A stretch of 64,000 nt of DNA, from NCBI GenBank assembly GCA_029781045.1, contig JAKOXL010000029.1, positions 150,627 through 214,626 on the forward strand. The letters are read 5' to 3'. Below the pieces are notes generated by a model. The model was not told the DNA's origin, did no database searches, and saw only the letters and a list, made by a program, of their open reading frames with translations. The translations under genes were made by a program, and so were the position numbers. Of this stretch, positions 19,653 to 28,507 are shown one piece after another (within the stretch, counting starts at the first letter, position 1; each line of letters opens with the position of its first letter). This DNA is from Bacillota bacterium. Lineage in GTDB: Bacteria > Bacillota > UBA994 > UBA5500.

Positions 19653-19787
19653 ATGCAACAATTGGTTCTTAAACATGGCTACTGGCTAATGGGTTGTAAA
19701 GGTGAGGTTCTAGAACAACTCCAAAGACTGAGCAGGAGCTATGGCAACATCCCTTTCGTACAACTCCTGAAGCTGTTGCAGACTTAG
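19653..19787 (+). CDS. mciZ: 44-aa protein, candidate MciZ-like FtsZ inhibitor
   Basis: MQQLVLKHGYWLMGCKGEVLEQLQRLSRSYGNIPFVQLLKLLQT; RBS GGGAGGG; pattern GxxL(V/M)GxxxE(I/V)xxxL shared with B. subtilis MciZ (recalled); next to spoIIM. Confidence 0.55.
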   Translation: MQQLVLKHGYWLMGCKGEVLEQLQRLSRSYGNIPFVQLLKLLQT

Positions 19788-19793
19788 TCAAAA

Positions 19794-19830
19794 AACACCC
19801 CAATGGCCAGAAACGGGCCATTGGGGTGTT
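19794..19830 (-). terminator. Terminator downstream of the MFS gene
   Basis: 15-bp perfect stem AACACCCCAATGGCC/GGCCATTGGGGTGTT followed by TTTT on the minus strand; lies between convergent genes. Confidence 0.85.
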
Positions 19831-19833
19831 GCA

Positions 19834-21045
19834 TTACGACTCTTGCACGAAACTCTTACGCTGCTTACTCAGCTGATAATAGAACACAGAGGCAATGGTG
19901 GCTATACCAAAGGCTAGGAATCCTAGCAGAAAAGGCAACTTGGGGTTAATTGTGTATAGCAGACCAGCAGACAAGGCCCCAAAAATGCCCCCCAAGGACT
20001 TAAGGCCATTGAAATATCCCATAACTAAGTTGCTGTCGCTAGTCTTGGCCATGGCGGCTACCAAGCCTTGCGTAAGTGGCACACTAACCGCATAAAACGC
20101 GAAGTAGAGCACATTTGCGGCCACAAACGGTACCAGGGAGTTAAAGAGGATCACGCCTAGAATGGACAAGGAAGCCGACAGGTAAACGTAAATCGAGGTG
20201 AGCTTTATATCCGTTCTGTTCACTAACCAGAGAGCTAGAGTACTGTTTGCTGCCAGACAAACAAAGCCAATTACTGCCTTAATGGCCCCATTATATCCGG
20301 AAGATAAGCCCAATTGGGCCTTCAAATAATAGTTAAAGCTTTGGTCAAAAGCACTATTGCCCAGATTGGAAAAGGAACTGACCACAAAGAGGGTAATCAA
20401 GAGGGGCGTCATAATACCTCTACCAGCGATAAGAGCAGAAATAGGATTGGCCTCTCGAAACAGCTGTTTGAACCGGATATCACTCATCTTGTGGACAGCA
20501 TCATCCTCGCAGATGAAGTAAAAGGCAATGCCACAAATGGAAAGCGTAACTACCTGCGCCACGATGGCCGCATTAACGCTTAGCTCTCCAAGCATTCCAC
20601 CAACAAAATAGCCAAAAGCACTACCAACGGTCTGGATAGTAGCAGCGATGGTGAGATAGTTGCCCCGTAGATGCGGGGGCGAAGTGTTGACCAAATAGGT
20701 TAGGAAAGCAGTGAAGACTCCACCGGTGAAAACGCCGGCGAACAATCTGGCACCTACCATCATACTCTCGCTACTAGCCATGCCAAATAGGGCTTGTCCA
20801 GCCGCATAGCCGAGGCTGCATATTAGAATGACGCGCCTACTGGAAATATAGTTGACAGACTTCCCCCAAAAAGGCGAAAAAAAGAAGTTGGCGGTCATCA
20901 TCGACGCTAAAGCTACGCCAAACATGTAATCACCGAATCCCCGTTGTTGAATGATGGTGGGGGTTACCGGGTGCGCAAAGCTGGCCGCCATGTTGAAAAG
21001 CATGTTCACTCCTAAGAACAGCAGAGCTCTTTTCCTATCGTGCAT
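19834..21045 (-). CDS. MFS transporter
   Basis: About 12 TM segments, MFS fold; start refined to MHDRKRALL after GGAGGATGTACG. Confidence 0.85.
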   Translation of the reverse strand: MHDRKRALLFLGVNMLFNMAASFAHPVTPTIIQQRGFGDYMFGVALASMMTANFFFSPFWGKSVNYISSRRVILICSLGYAAGQALFGMASSESMMVGARLFAGVFTGGVFTAFLTYLVNTSPPHLRGNYLTIAATIQTVGSAFGYFVGGMLGELSVNAAIVAQVVTLSICGIAFYFICEDDAVHKMSDIRFKQLFREANPISALIAGRGIMTPLLITLFVVSSFSNLGNSAFDQSFNYYLKAQLGLSSGYNGAIKAVIGFVCLAANSTLALWLVNRTDIKLTSIYVYLSASLSILGVILFNSLVPFVAANVLYFAFYAVSVPLTQGLVAAMAKTSDSNLVMGYFNGLKSLGGIFGALSAGLLYTINPKLPFLLGFLAFGIATIASVFYYQLSKQRKSFVQES

Positions 21046-21153
21046 CGTACATCCTCCGCCCATCTTGTTGTCTTTGGCAGGCACTATCGTTTAATGAAAT
21101 TTAGTATAGCATACTTATCTGTAATCGAATAGTTAAGATGCTGTATATAAAAA

Positions 21154-21175
21154 GCCCCCTGCAAAAGCAGGGGGC
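21154..21175 (-). terminator. Terminator downstream of the oxidoreductase gamma gene
   Basis: GCCCCCTGC-AAAA-GCAGGGGGC followed by TTTTT on the minus strand. Confidence 0.9.
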
Positions 21176-21193
21176 AGTACGCCCTTAGGATAA

Positions 21194-21730
21194 TTAACCC
21201 ACTAGTTTACGGCCTCTATCTAAAGCCTGTTCATTCAGAGGTAGCAGGTGATGGCGATGAGGTGGAAGAGCATGCCGGAGCGCAGTCAGAATAGACTGCA
21301 TTTCAACCATGGGTTTCTTACCCAGCAGGGCACCTAGCGCCACCATATTAGCAATACGATCATTACCTAGTTCGTTGGCTATCTCGTTTGCGGGGACTGC
21401 TACAACTTCAATGTCCGTGCGTTTTGGTGAACGCGTAATAAGGGAACTGTTATAGACAAGTAACCCGCCTGGCTTGATGCTATCTTCAAACTTGTCCATA
21501 GATGGTAAGTTCATCGCCACAACGATCCCGGGGCGAGTAATGAGCGGACTACCAACAGGTCTATCCGATACCACGACGGTACAGTTGGCGGTACCACCGC
21601 GCATTTCCGGCCCATAGGAAGGTAACCAGGATACATGCTTACCCTCGGTCATGCCAGCATAGGCCAGCAACTGTCCCATCAGCATTACACCTTGACCACC
21701 AAAACCGGCAAGAATCATCTCAAACGTCAT
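21194..21730 (-). CDS. 2-oxoacid:ferredoxin oxidoreductase gamma subunit
   Basis: [53 protein letters not shown]. Confidence 0.92.
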   Translation of the reverse strand: MTFEMILAGFGGQGVMLMGQLLAYAGMTEGKHVSWLPSYGPEMRGGTANCTVVVSDRPVGSPLITRPGIVVAMNLPSMDKFEDSIKPGGLLVYNSSLITRSPKRTDIEVVAVPANEIANELGNDRIANMVALGALLGKKPMVEMQSILTALRHALPPHRHHLLPLNEQALDRGRKLVG

Positions 21731-22482
21731 TTGTCTTCCCCCTCTGCATCGATATCTTTGAAGACGCCCAAGGGGTAGTATGGCACCATTTCATTCGCTA
21801 CTCGTTGCAATGCCTCTACAGGCGTCATACCCCAGTTGGTTGGACAGGTAGATAGCACCTCAACCAAGCTGAATCCCTTGCCTTCAACTTGATTAGCAAA
21901 GGCTCGCTTGATGGCTTGCTTTGCCCTATTAACTAACTGCGGTGTATGCACAGATACCCGCTCAATATATGCGGGTCCTTCCAAAGTAGCAAGCATCTCA
22001 GAGATCCGGACTGGGTGCCCCTGTACTTTAGCATCACGACCATAGGGGGATGTGGTAGTCTTATGCCCGACCAGAGTCGTCGGGGCCATCTGACCACCGG
22101 TCATGCCGTAAATACCGTTGTTAACGAAGATGACGGTGATATTCTCACCCCGGGCTGCCGCGTGTACGATCTCAGCTGTACCAATAGATGCCAGATCACC
22201 ATCACCTTGGTAACTGAAGACAATAAGATCAGGCCGCACCCGCTTAATACCGGTACATACTGCGGGAGCCCGACCGTGGGCAGCTTCCTGCATGTCACAC
22301 TCAAAATAGTCGTAGGCCAAAACAGCGCAACCGACAGGAGCCACACCGACGGTACGATCCACAATACCCAGCTCATCAATGGCCTCAGCTACAAGACGAT
22401 GGATGATCCCATGAGTGCAACCAGGACAATAGTGGGTAACCACATCGGCTAGAGCCTTAGGACGCTCAAACACTTTAGCCAT
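21727..22482 (-). CDS. 2-oxoacid:ferredoxin oxidoreductase beta subunit (TPP-binding)
   Basis: [17 protein letters not shown]...[46 protein letters not shown]. Start refined to [11 protein letters not shown]. Confidence 0.93.
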   Translation of the reverse strand: MAKVFERPKALADVVTHYCPGCTHGIIHRLVAEAIDELGIVDRTVGVAPVGCAVLAYDYFECDMQEAAHGRAPAVCTGIKRVRPDLIVFSYQGDGDLASIGTAEIVHAAARGENITVIFVNNGIYGMTGGQMAPTTLVGHKTTTSPYGRDAKVQGHPVRISEMLATLEGPAYIERVSVHTPQLVNRAKQAIKRAFANQVEGKGFSLVEVLSTCPTNWGMTPVEALQRVANEMVPYYPLGVFKDIDAEGEDK

Positions 22483-23548
22483 TATGCTTCCCCTCCAATA
22501 TCTCCCTAAACTTAGCCAGTACACCTTCTGGTGTCGGCACCATACCGCCGGTACGACCATAGAAATAAACCGGCTTCTTGCCGTTGACTGCCAGACGCAC
22601 ATCCTCCACCATTTGTCCCGCACTCATCTCTACACTCAAGAAGGCGTGGGCTCTCTCGGCAGCACGAGCAAAAGGCTCTACTGGGAACGGCCACAGAGTG
22701 ATAGGTCGAATTAGGCCGACACGTAAGCCCTCCCGTCTCGCCTCCTCCATGGCAGAGCGCACAATACGAGCAGTGGTACCGTAAGCGGCCACCACCAGAT
22801 CCGCATCTTCCACATCCACTTCTTCGTAGCGCACCTCGTTGGCAGCAATCTCTGCATACTTGCGTTGCAAGTGTTGGTTATGCTCCTCCAGTTTATCCGG
22901 TTGCAGGTAAAGAGAGTTGATCACATTACGACGACCAGGGTGGTTGCGCAACCCAGTGGTGGCCCACTCCTTCTCGGCTAAACTGCTAACCGTCTGTTCC
23001 CGGAATTCTACCGGTTCCATCATCTGTCCCAACATGCCATCACCAAGGATCATGACTGGGTTACGATACTTATCCGCTAGATCAAAGGCATCCTGCACCG
23101 TATCAACCATCTCTTGAATAGTGGCGGGGGCCAGTACGATCAGGCGGTAGTCGCCATGGCCTCCACCCCTAGTTGCCTGCCAATAGTCACCTTGCGCCGG
23201 TTGAATTCCGCCCAAACCGGGACCACCACGTACCATGTTGACGACTACACAGGGGAGCTCGGCACCAGCAATATAAGAGAGTCCCTCTTGCTTGAGACTA
23301 ATACCAGGGCTGGAGGACGAAGTCATCACTCTGACTCCAGCACCGGCGGCGCCGTAGACCATATTAATGGCAGCTATTTCGCTTTCCGCCTGCACCATAG
23401 CGCCACCAATCTCCGGCAAGCGTCTTGCCATATACTCGGGAAGCTCATTCTGTGGCGTAATGGGGTAACCGAAGAAGTGACGGCAACCGGCCCTAATAGC
23501 CGCTTCACCTATGGCCTCGTTGCCCTTCATCAGGATTCTTTCGCCCAT
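22475..23548 (-). CDS. vorB: 2-oxoacid (3-methyl-2-oxobutanoate type):ferredoxin oxidoreductase alpha subunit, VorB-like
   Basis: [52 protein letters not shown]...[31 protein letters not shown]. Confidence 0.85.
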   Translation of the reverse strand: MGERILMKGNEAIGEAAIRAGCRHFFGYPITPQNELPEYMARRLPEIGGAMVQAESEIAAINMVYGAAGAGVRVMTSSSSPGISLKQEGLSYIAGAELPCVVVNMVRGGPGLGGIQPAQGDYWQATRGGGHGDYRLIVLAPATIQEMVDTVQDAFDLADKYRNPVMILGDGMLGQMMEPVEFREQTVSSLAEKEWATTGLRNHPGRRNVINSLYLQPDKLEEHNQHLQRKYAEIAANEVRYEEVDVEDADLVVAAYGTTARIVRSAMEEARREGLRVGLIRPITLWPFPVEPFARAAERAHAFLSVEMSAGQMVEDVRLAVNGKKPVYFYGRTGGMVPTPEGVLAKFREILEGKHNG

Positions 23549-23571
23549 TTGCTAATCCTCCTTTTGAACAT

Positions 23572-23784
23572 CTATCTTTCTACTTCTATTACCACGTCGG
23601 GACACATGCGAGCACAAAACGCACAAGCAATGCATTTGGACTGGTCAGTTACAGTTGCATAATGAAAGCCCCTATTGTTGATGCCTTCGGACATAACAAT
23701 AATCTTACGGGGGCAAACCGAGACGCATAGTTCACATCCCTTGCAACGATCCTCACGGAAAGTCACTTTCGGCATTTCCACCAT
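23572..23784 (-). CDS. 4Fe-4S ferredoxin (delta subunit of the oxidoreductase)
   Basis: Two CxxCxxCxxxCP motifs: CKGCELCVSVCP and CIACAFCARMCP. Confidence 0.93.
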   Translation of the reverse strand: MVEMPKVTFREDRCKGCELCVSVCPRKIIVMSEGINNRGFHYATVTDQSKCIACAFCARMCPDVVIEVER

Positions 23785-23812
23785 ACCTCCTTTACCGCTT
23801 GTAGTAGCAAGT

Positions 23813-24559
23813 CTATTCCCATGGCCGCTTCATGTAGAGACTAAGCGGCAAAATTGGGGCACTCATCACCACCGTCGCCTGCTCCACCAGGTCATATGCA
23901 ACGGCATTAAGAATCAGGGGCACGCCGATAGCCTCCCCTATGGCATGAGCCAGTCGTTCTCCCTTTTGCAGTAGGGATAGGTCAGTATACTGCATCAAGT
24001 TGGTGTTGTTAACCAGCCCAGTAACTCTCAACCGCGAAGTGTTCTCAATGGACCGAATGAGTGTCACAGCCGGTTCCACAGCCTGTGAAAAAGGTCGGCT
24101 CGCATTGACTACGAACCACATGTCGTACTCCTCTGGATGAAGCATTTTGCTATAACGACCTAACACCCGAGCCCCCACATCGTCGCCACCAATATCAAAA
24201 ACCGCATAACTGTCGGGGTTCTGTAAGACTCCCGCCACTTCTGGTGGTAAAGCCGGCAAATCGGCAGTTGCCAAGGCTCCCGCTGGGGCAATAACCCGAA
24301 TGCCTGCTTCCTTCATCAGTTGCTGGCGTTCGCGCGAACGAAAGTAGGGATTAACAATATCCAGATCGGCAATCGCCAGACTGCTGACATGAGGTCGCGA
24401 CTGCAGTGCATAATTAACGGCGACCTCTGTTTTGCCGCTGCCATATCCACCGACAAAAAGGACAATCCGCTTCTCAGTGAAGAGCAATGCTGTCAGACCT
24501 TTCTTTCGGCCGCAATCACGGCCTATATTCGCGAGCCACTTCCTGCCCATTAAGGACAC
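23813..24559 (-). CDS. P-loop NTPase of unknown function
   Basis: VLFVGGYGSGKTEVAVNYAL (Walker A), IADLDIVNPYFRSRE, YAVFDIGGDDVGARVLGRYS. Start uncertain; the track start overlaps buk by 44 nt. Confidence 0.7.
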   Translation of the reverse strand: MSLMGRKWLANIGRDCGRKKGLTALLFTEKRIVLFVGGYGSGKTEVAVNYALQSRPHVSSLAIADLDIVNPYFRSRERQQLMKEAGIRVIAPAGALATADLPALPPEVAGVLQNPDSYAVFDIGGDDVGARVLGRYSKMLHPEEYDMWFVVNASRPFSQAVEPAVTLIRSIENTSRLRVTGLVNNTNLMQYTDLSLLQKGERLAHAIGEAIGVPLILNAVAYDLVEQATVVMSAPILPLSLYMKRPWE

Positions 24560-25589
24560 GTAAGGCTCCTTGGGCTAAAGCCAGCAGCTCATCTTCCCCT
24601 GGATAGACTAGTACTGGCGCAATATATTGCACGCGTTGACGAATCCACTCCACCAAATAGGTCTGATCATAGGCTAAGCCACCGGTTAATACTATGGCGT
24701 CCACAATACCGCGCAGTACAGTGGCAGCGCTACCGATTTCCTTCGCGATCTGGTAACTCATAGCTTCATAGACAAGACGTGCCTGTTCATCGCCCTGCTC
24801 TATACGCCTTACCACTTCACGGGCATCATTAGTTCCCAGATAGGCCATTAGCCCCCCTCGCCCCACTATAAGACGGCGTACTTCAGCCTCAGTGTATTGG
24901 CCAGAAAGACATAGTTTGGCCAAGGCAAGAGCTGGTAGTCCCCCAGAGCGCTCAGGAGAGAAAGGCCCTTCCCCGTCCAGAGCATTATTAACATCAACTA
25001 CTCGCCCACGCAAGTGGGCCCCCACTGAAATGCCACCGCCCAAATGAGCAACCACCAAGTTAGCATCTTCATATTCCTTGCCCAGATCCTGTGCCGCCCG
25101 TCTAGCGATGGCCTTTTGATTGAGGGCATGGAAAATGCTTTTTCGTTGCATCAGCGGTGATCCAGACAGTCGGGCCACCTCATTCAGCTCATCAACCACC
25201 ACTGGATCAACAATAAAGGCTGGAATGCCGCTCTCTTTGGCGATATCATGGGCCAAAAGCCCACCCAAATCGGAGGCATGTTCCCCAAGGCTGATATCCC
25301 GTAGATCAGCAAGCATAGTTTCATTGACTCTATAGGTACCACCTGGGATGGGGCGAATTACACCTCCCCGCCCAACCACTGCTGACAACTCAGCCACCTG
25401 TATTCCAGCGGTTTCCAAAGCCTTCATAACCGCTTCTTTTCGGAACTCAAATTGATCCACAACCCGCTCATACTTGGCTAGTTCCTGCCCCGAGTGGCGC
25501 AGCACCTGTTCCAAGATCAAATGCTCGTCTTCAAAGATAGCGATCTTAGTACTGGTCGAACCCGGGTTAATCACTAGCAACTTATGCAT
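24516..25589 (-). CDS. buk: Butyrate kinase (copy 1)
   Basis: LLVINPGSTSTKIAIFEDE...VAHLGGGISVGAHLRGRVVDVNNALDGEGPFSPERSG. Confidence 0.93.
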   Translation of the reverse strand: MHKLLVINPGSTSTKIAIFEDEHLILEQVLRHSGQELAKYERVVDQFEFRKEAVMKALETAGIQVAELSAVVGRGGVIRPIPGGTYRVNETMLADLRDISLGEHASDLGGLLAHDIAKESGIPAFIVDPVVVDELNEVARLSGSPLMQRKSIFHALNQKAIARRAAQDLGKEYEDANLVVAHLGGGISVGAHLRGRVVDVNNALDGEGPFSPERSGGLPALALAKLCLSGQYTEAEVRRLIVGRGGLMAYLGTNDAREVVRRIEQGDEQARLVYEAMSYQIAKEIGSAATVLRGIVDAIVLTGGLAYDQTYLVEWIRQRVQYIAPVLVYPGEDELLALAQGALRVLNGQEVAREYRP

Positions 25590-25600
25590 AGTCTATCCTC

Positions 25601-26503
25601 CTAATCGGCCACTAAGACAGCAGTAGCAATGGAATGTAGTTTAGCTTCCGGACTATCAGAACGAGACGTAAGGACAATCGGCGCACTAGCACCAGCAATT
25701 ATGCCGGCAACCCTACCTCTTCCCAAATAGGTGAGGGTCTTATAGAGAACGTTGCCTACCTCAATAAATGGTACCAGAAGAATATCTGCCTGTCCGGCCA
25801 CCGGGCTTTGCATTCCCTTGTGTTTCGCTGCTTCCTCGGAAACAGCGCCGTCCAATGCTATAGGGCCATCCACTATGCAGTTCTTGATCTGGCCCCGTTC
25901 AGCCATCTTAGACAGAAGGGCTGCCTCTACTGTTGCTGGCATATCGGGATTGACCTGCTCAAAAGCGGCAATAACTGCCACCTTTGGACATGCGTTGCCT
26001 AACTTACGCGCCACCTCAACAGCGTTCTCTATCATCTGAGCCTTTTGCTTCAGATCAGGAGCAATATTCATACCACCATCGCTCATCAACAAGAGACGAC
26101 CATAGCCCTGTGGCTCCATAATGGCCACATGGCTGAGCACCCTACCAGTACGCAATCCAATTTCCTTATCCAACACAGCCCGCAGGATATCGGCTGTATT
26201 TATCAAGCCCTTCATGAGCATCTGGGCCTGTCCGCTACGAACAAGAGATACGGCTTTGCGGGCAGCTCCAATTAAATCGGGTTCATCTACTAATTCAGCC
26301 TGGCTGAGATCGAAATCCACCTGGGCGGCAGCTTGGCGAATTTTCTCCCCGTCGCCTACCAGTATGGCAGCAGCAAGACGCTGCTCGTAGGCCCCCTTAA
26401 TGGCTGTAAGGACCTCCGGATCTTGAGCTGCAGCTACTGCAATGCGCTTGCTACCACCTCTTGACTTAGCGGCGGCTAGGATTTCATCAAGACTTCTAAG
26501 CAT
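25601..26503 (-). CDS. ptb: Phosphate butyryltransferase
   Basis: MLRSLDEILAAAKSRGGSKRIAVAAAQDPEVL...GLINTADILRAVLDKEIGLRTGRVLSHVAIME. Start refined to 26503. Confidence 0.92.
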   Translation of the reverse strand: MLRSLDEILAAAKSRGGSKRIAVAAAQDPEVLTAIKGAYEQRLAAAILVGDGEKIRQAAAQVDFDLSQAELVDEPDLIGAARKAVSLVRSGQAQMLMKGLINTADILRAVLDKEIGLRTGRVLSHVAIMEPQGYGRLLLMSDGGMNIAPDLKQKAQMIENAVEVARKLGNACPKVAVIAAFEQVNPDMPATVEAALLSKMAERGQIKNCIVDGPIALDGAVSEEAAKHKGMQSPVAGQADILLVPFIEVGNVLYKTLTYLGRGRVAGIIAGASAPIVLTSRSDSPEAKLHSIATAVLVAD

Positions 26504-27590
26504 GACAACAGACCTCCTTGTATGATGCGGCTTGTTCTCGTCCCGAGAGCACCAGCCTGGCCCCTTCTGCCAACGCCAGCATCTCGTCCTCTCCCGGTTC
26601 AACTCTTATTGGGGCGATATAATTGACATACTCCACTATCCTCTTGGTTATGTAGGCAGAATATGCTAATCCACCTGTAAGGATAATGGCGTCCACTTGA
26701 CCACAAAGAACAGTCGCCATAGCTCCAATTTCTTTGGCAATCTGATAAGTCATGGCCTCAAGAACGAGGGCTGCCTTCTCATCCCCTTGCTCTGCCCGCT
26801 CCACAGCCTGTCGGGCATCATTGCTGCCCAAGTATCCAACCAGCCCCGATTGACCGTTAAACATCTTTCTAATCTGTGGTAGCGTATACTTCCCGGAATA
26901 CGCTAGGCTAACCACATCGCCAACTGGTAAAGTGCCGGCCCTTTCTGGTGAGAAGGGACCCGCTTCGTTGGCATTGTTATAGTCAAGGATTCTCCCTCTC
27001 TCAACTGGAGCAATAGAAATGCCACCTCCCAGGTGGGCTACGACAAAATTGGCCTCACTTAACTCCTTGCCCAAACTAGCTGCCACGCGCCGGGCTACAG
27101 CACGAATATTCAAGGCATGGCCTAAAGAGACGCGTGAAATCTGCGGTAAGCCTGAGATGCGGGCCAGTGGGGTAAACTCATCCACAGACACGGGATCTAC
27201 AATGTAGGCTGGTATCCCTCGGGGATCAGCAATACCTCGGGCCAGCAGTCCTCCCAAATTGGATGCATGTTCTCCCTGAACTCCTGCTCGCAGATCAGCC
27301 ACCATGGCCTCATCCACTAGGTAGGTGCCACTAGGGATAGGCTTGAGCAGACCGCCCCGTCCAACTACCGCGGCCAAATCGGGCTCCCCATGCCGTTCAA
27401 GAAAAGCCTCTACAGTTCGCAACCTATAGTCATATTGCTCGCTAATATGGGTGAATTGGGATAAATCTTCGGTGGAGTGCTGAATGTTGGCAAGATGGCA
27501 TAATTCAACCGGCTCGCTATTTCGGAATAAAGCCAATCGCGTTGAAGTGGAACCGGGGTTAATTACCAATATGAATTGGGCTTTTGTCAC
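26496..27590 (-). CDS. buk: Butyrate kinase (copy 2)
   Basis: FILVINPGSTSTRLALFRNSE...VAHLGGGISIAPVERGRILDYNNANEAGPFSPERAG. Likely GTG start at 27590 after GGGGGAGC. Confidence 0.92.
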   Translation of the reverse strand: MTKAQFILVINPGSTSTRLALFRNSEPVELCHLANIQHSTEDLSQFTHISEQYDYRLRTVEAFLERHGEPDLAAVVGRGGLLKPIPSGTYLVDEAMVADLRAGVQGEHASNLGGLLARGIADPRGIPAYIVDPVSVDEFTPLARISGLPQISRVSLGHALNIRAVARRVAASLGKELSEANFVVAHLGGGISIAPVERGRILDYNNANEAGPFSPERAGTLPVGDVVSLAYSGKYTLPQIRKMFNGQSGLVGYLGSNDARQAVERAEQGDEKAALVLEAMTYQIAKEIGAMATVLCGQVDAIILTGGLAYSAYITKRIVEYVNYIAPIRVEPGEDEMLALAEGARLVLSGREQAASYKEVCCHA

Positions 27591-27667
27591 AGATGCTCCC
27601 CCTTTGAAGTTGAAGTTAAGCAAAGCAATAAGCCCCTCTCGGAGCTTGTTCCAGCCTTTTCTCTACT

Positions 27668-28441
27668 CTAAGACGACATCTCTAGCCTCATGCGGTCTGC
27701 CACCATGGCTATAAATTCAGAGTTAGTTGGCTTTCCTCGCCGCGTGTCTACAGTAAAGCCAAACGTACGGTTAATAGCCTCAATGCTACCTCTCCCCCAA
27801 GCTACTTCAATAGCGTGGCGAATAGCACGTTCAACTCGGCTGGGAGTAGTATTGTACTGGGCAGCGATCATGGGATAGAGGATCTTGGTAATGCTATTGA
27901 TCAACTCACTTTCTTCCGTAACCAGACTAATACCGGTGCGTAAGTACACATAACCCCGAATGTTAGCCGGTATGCCCAGCTCATGTAAGAAATTGCTAAT
28001 TCTCGCTTCCAGATTGACTTGTTTCTGCTCGTTGTAAGGAGCGACAACGGCCATCGGTTCGTTGTTGACCAATTGCCTGATGCGGGTAGCTAGTGTTTCT
28101 AGGTTAAAAGGCTTCAGCACATAGTAGCTAGCGCCAAGCTCCATAACCCTTCGGGTCATCTGTTCCAGACCTAGGGCCGTCAACATGATAACCTTCGGCT
28201 TATACCCTTCTTTGCTGGCCAGCTGTTCCAGTACACCGATACCATCTAGGTGCGGCATAATGATGTCTAGAAGCATAATATCGGGTTTAGCTGTATCAAT
28301 CAACTCTAATGCTTCGGCACCGTTATAAGCGATACCGACTACTTTCATGTCGGATTTTTTCGCCAGAAACTCTTCCACCATTTTTGCAAACTCACGATTA
28401 TCGTCGACAATTAGTATCCGAATGTTCTTTTCTTCACCCAC
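27668..28441 (-). CDS. spo0A: Sporulation transcription factor Spo0A
   Basis: Receiver domain ([12 protein letters not shown]) plus Spo0A C-terminal domain ending [19 protein letters not shown]. Confidence 0.97.
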   Translation of the reverse strand: MGEEKNIRILIVDDNREFAKMVEEFLAKKSDMKVVGIAYNGAEALELIDTAKPDIMLLDIIMPHLDGIGVLEQLASKEGYKPKVIMLTALGLEQMTRRVMELGASYYVLKPFNLETLATRIRQLVNNEPMAVVAPYNEQKQVNLEARISNFLHELGIPANIRGYVYLRTGISLVTEESELINSITKILYPMIAAQYNTTPSRVERAIRHAIEVAWGRGSIEAINRTFGFTVDTRRGKPTNSEFIAMVADRMRLEMSS

Positions 28442-28481
28442 TCAAAAATCGCCCCTCTCTAGAAACTCCTGACAGTTTGCT

Positions 28482-28507
28482 ATTCGACATCAAAGGTCCT
28501 GCCTCCT
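28482..28507 (-). promoter_or_regulatory. Candidate sigma-H promoter with overlapping 0A box upstream of spo0A
   Basis: Minus strand AGGA (28507-28504), 18-nt spacer, GAAT (28485-28482); TGTCGAA 0A-box core at 28489-28483. Confidence 0.55.

Noticed and set aside
21946-22452. 168-aa plus-strand ORF
   Set aside because: Antisense to the TPP-binding beta subunit; no family features.
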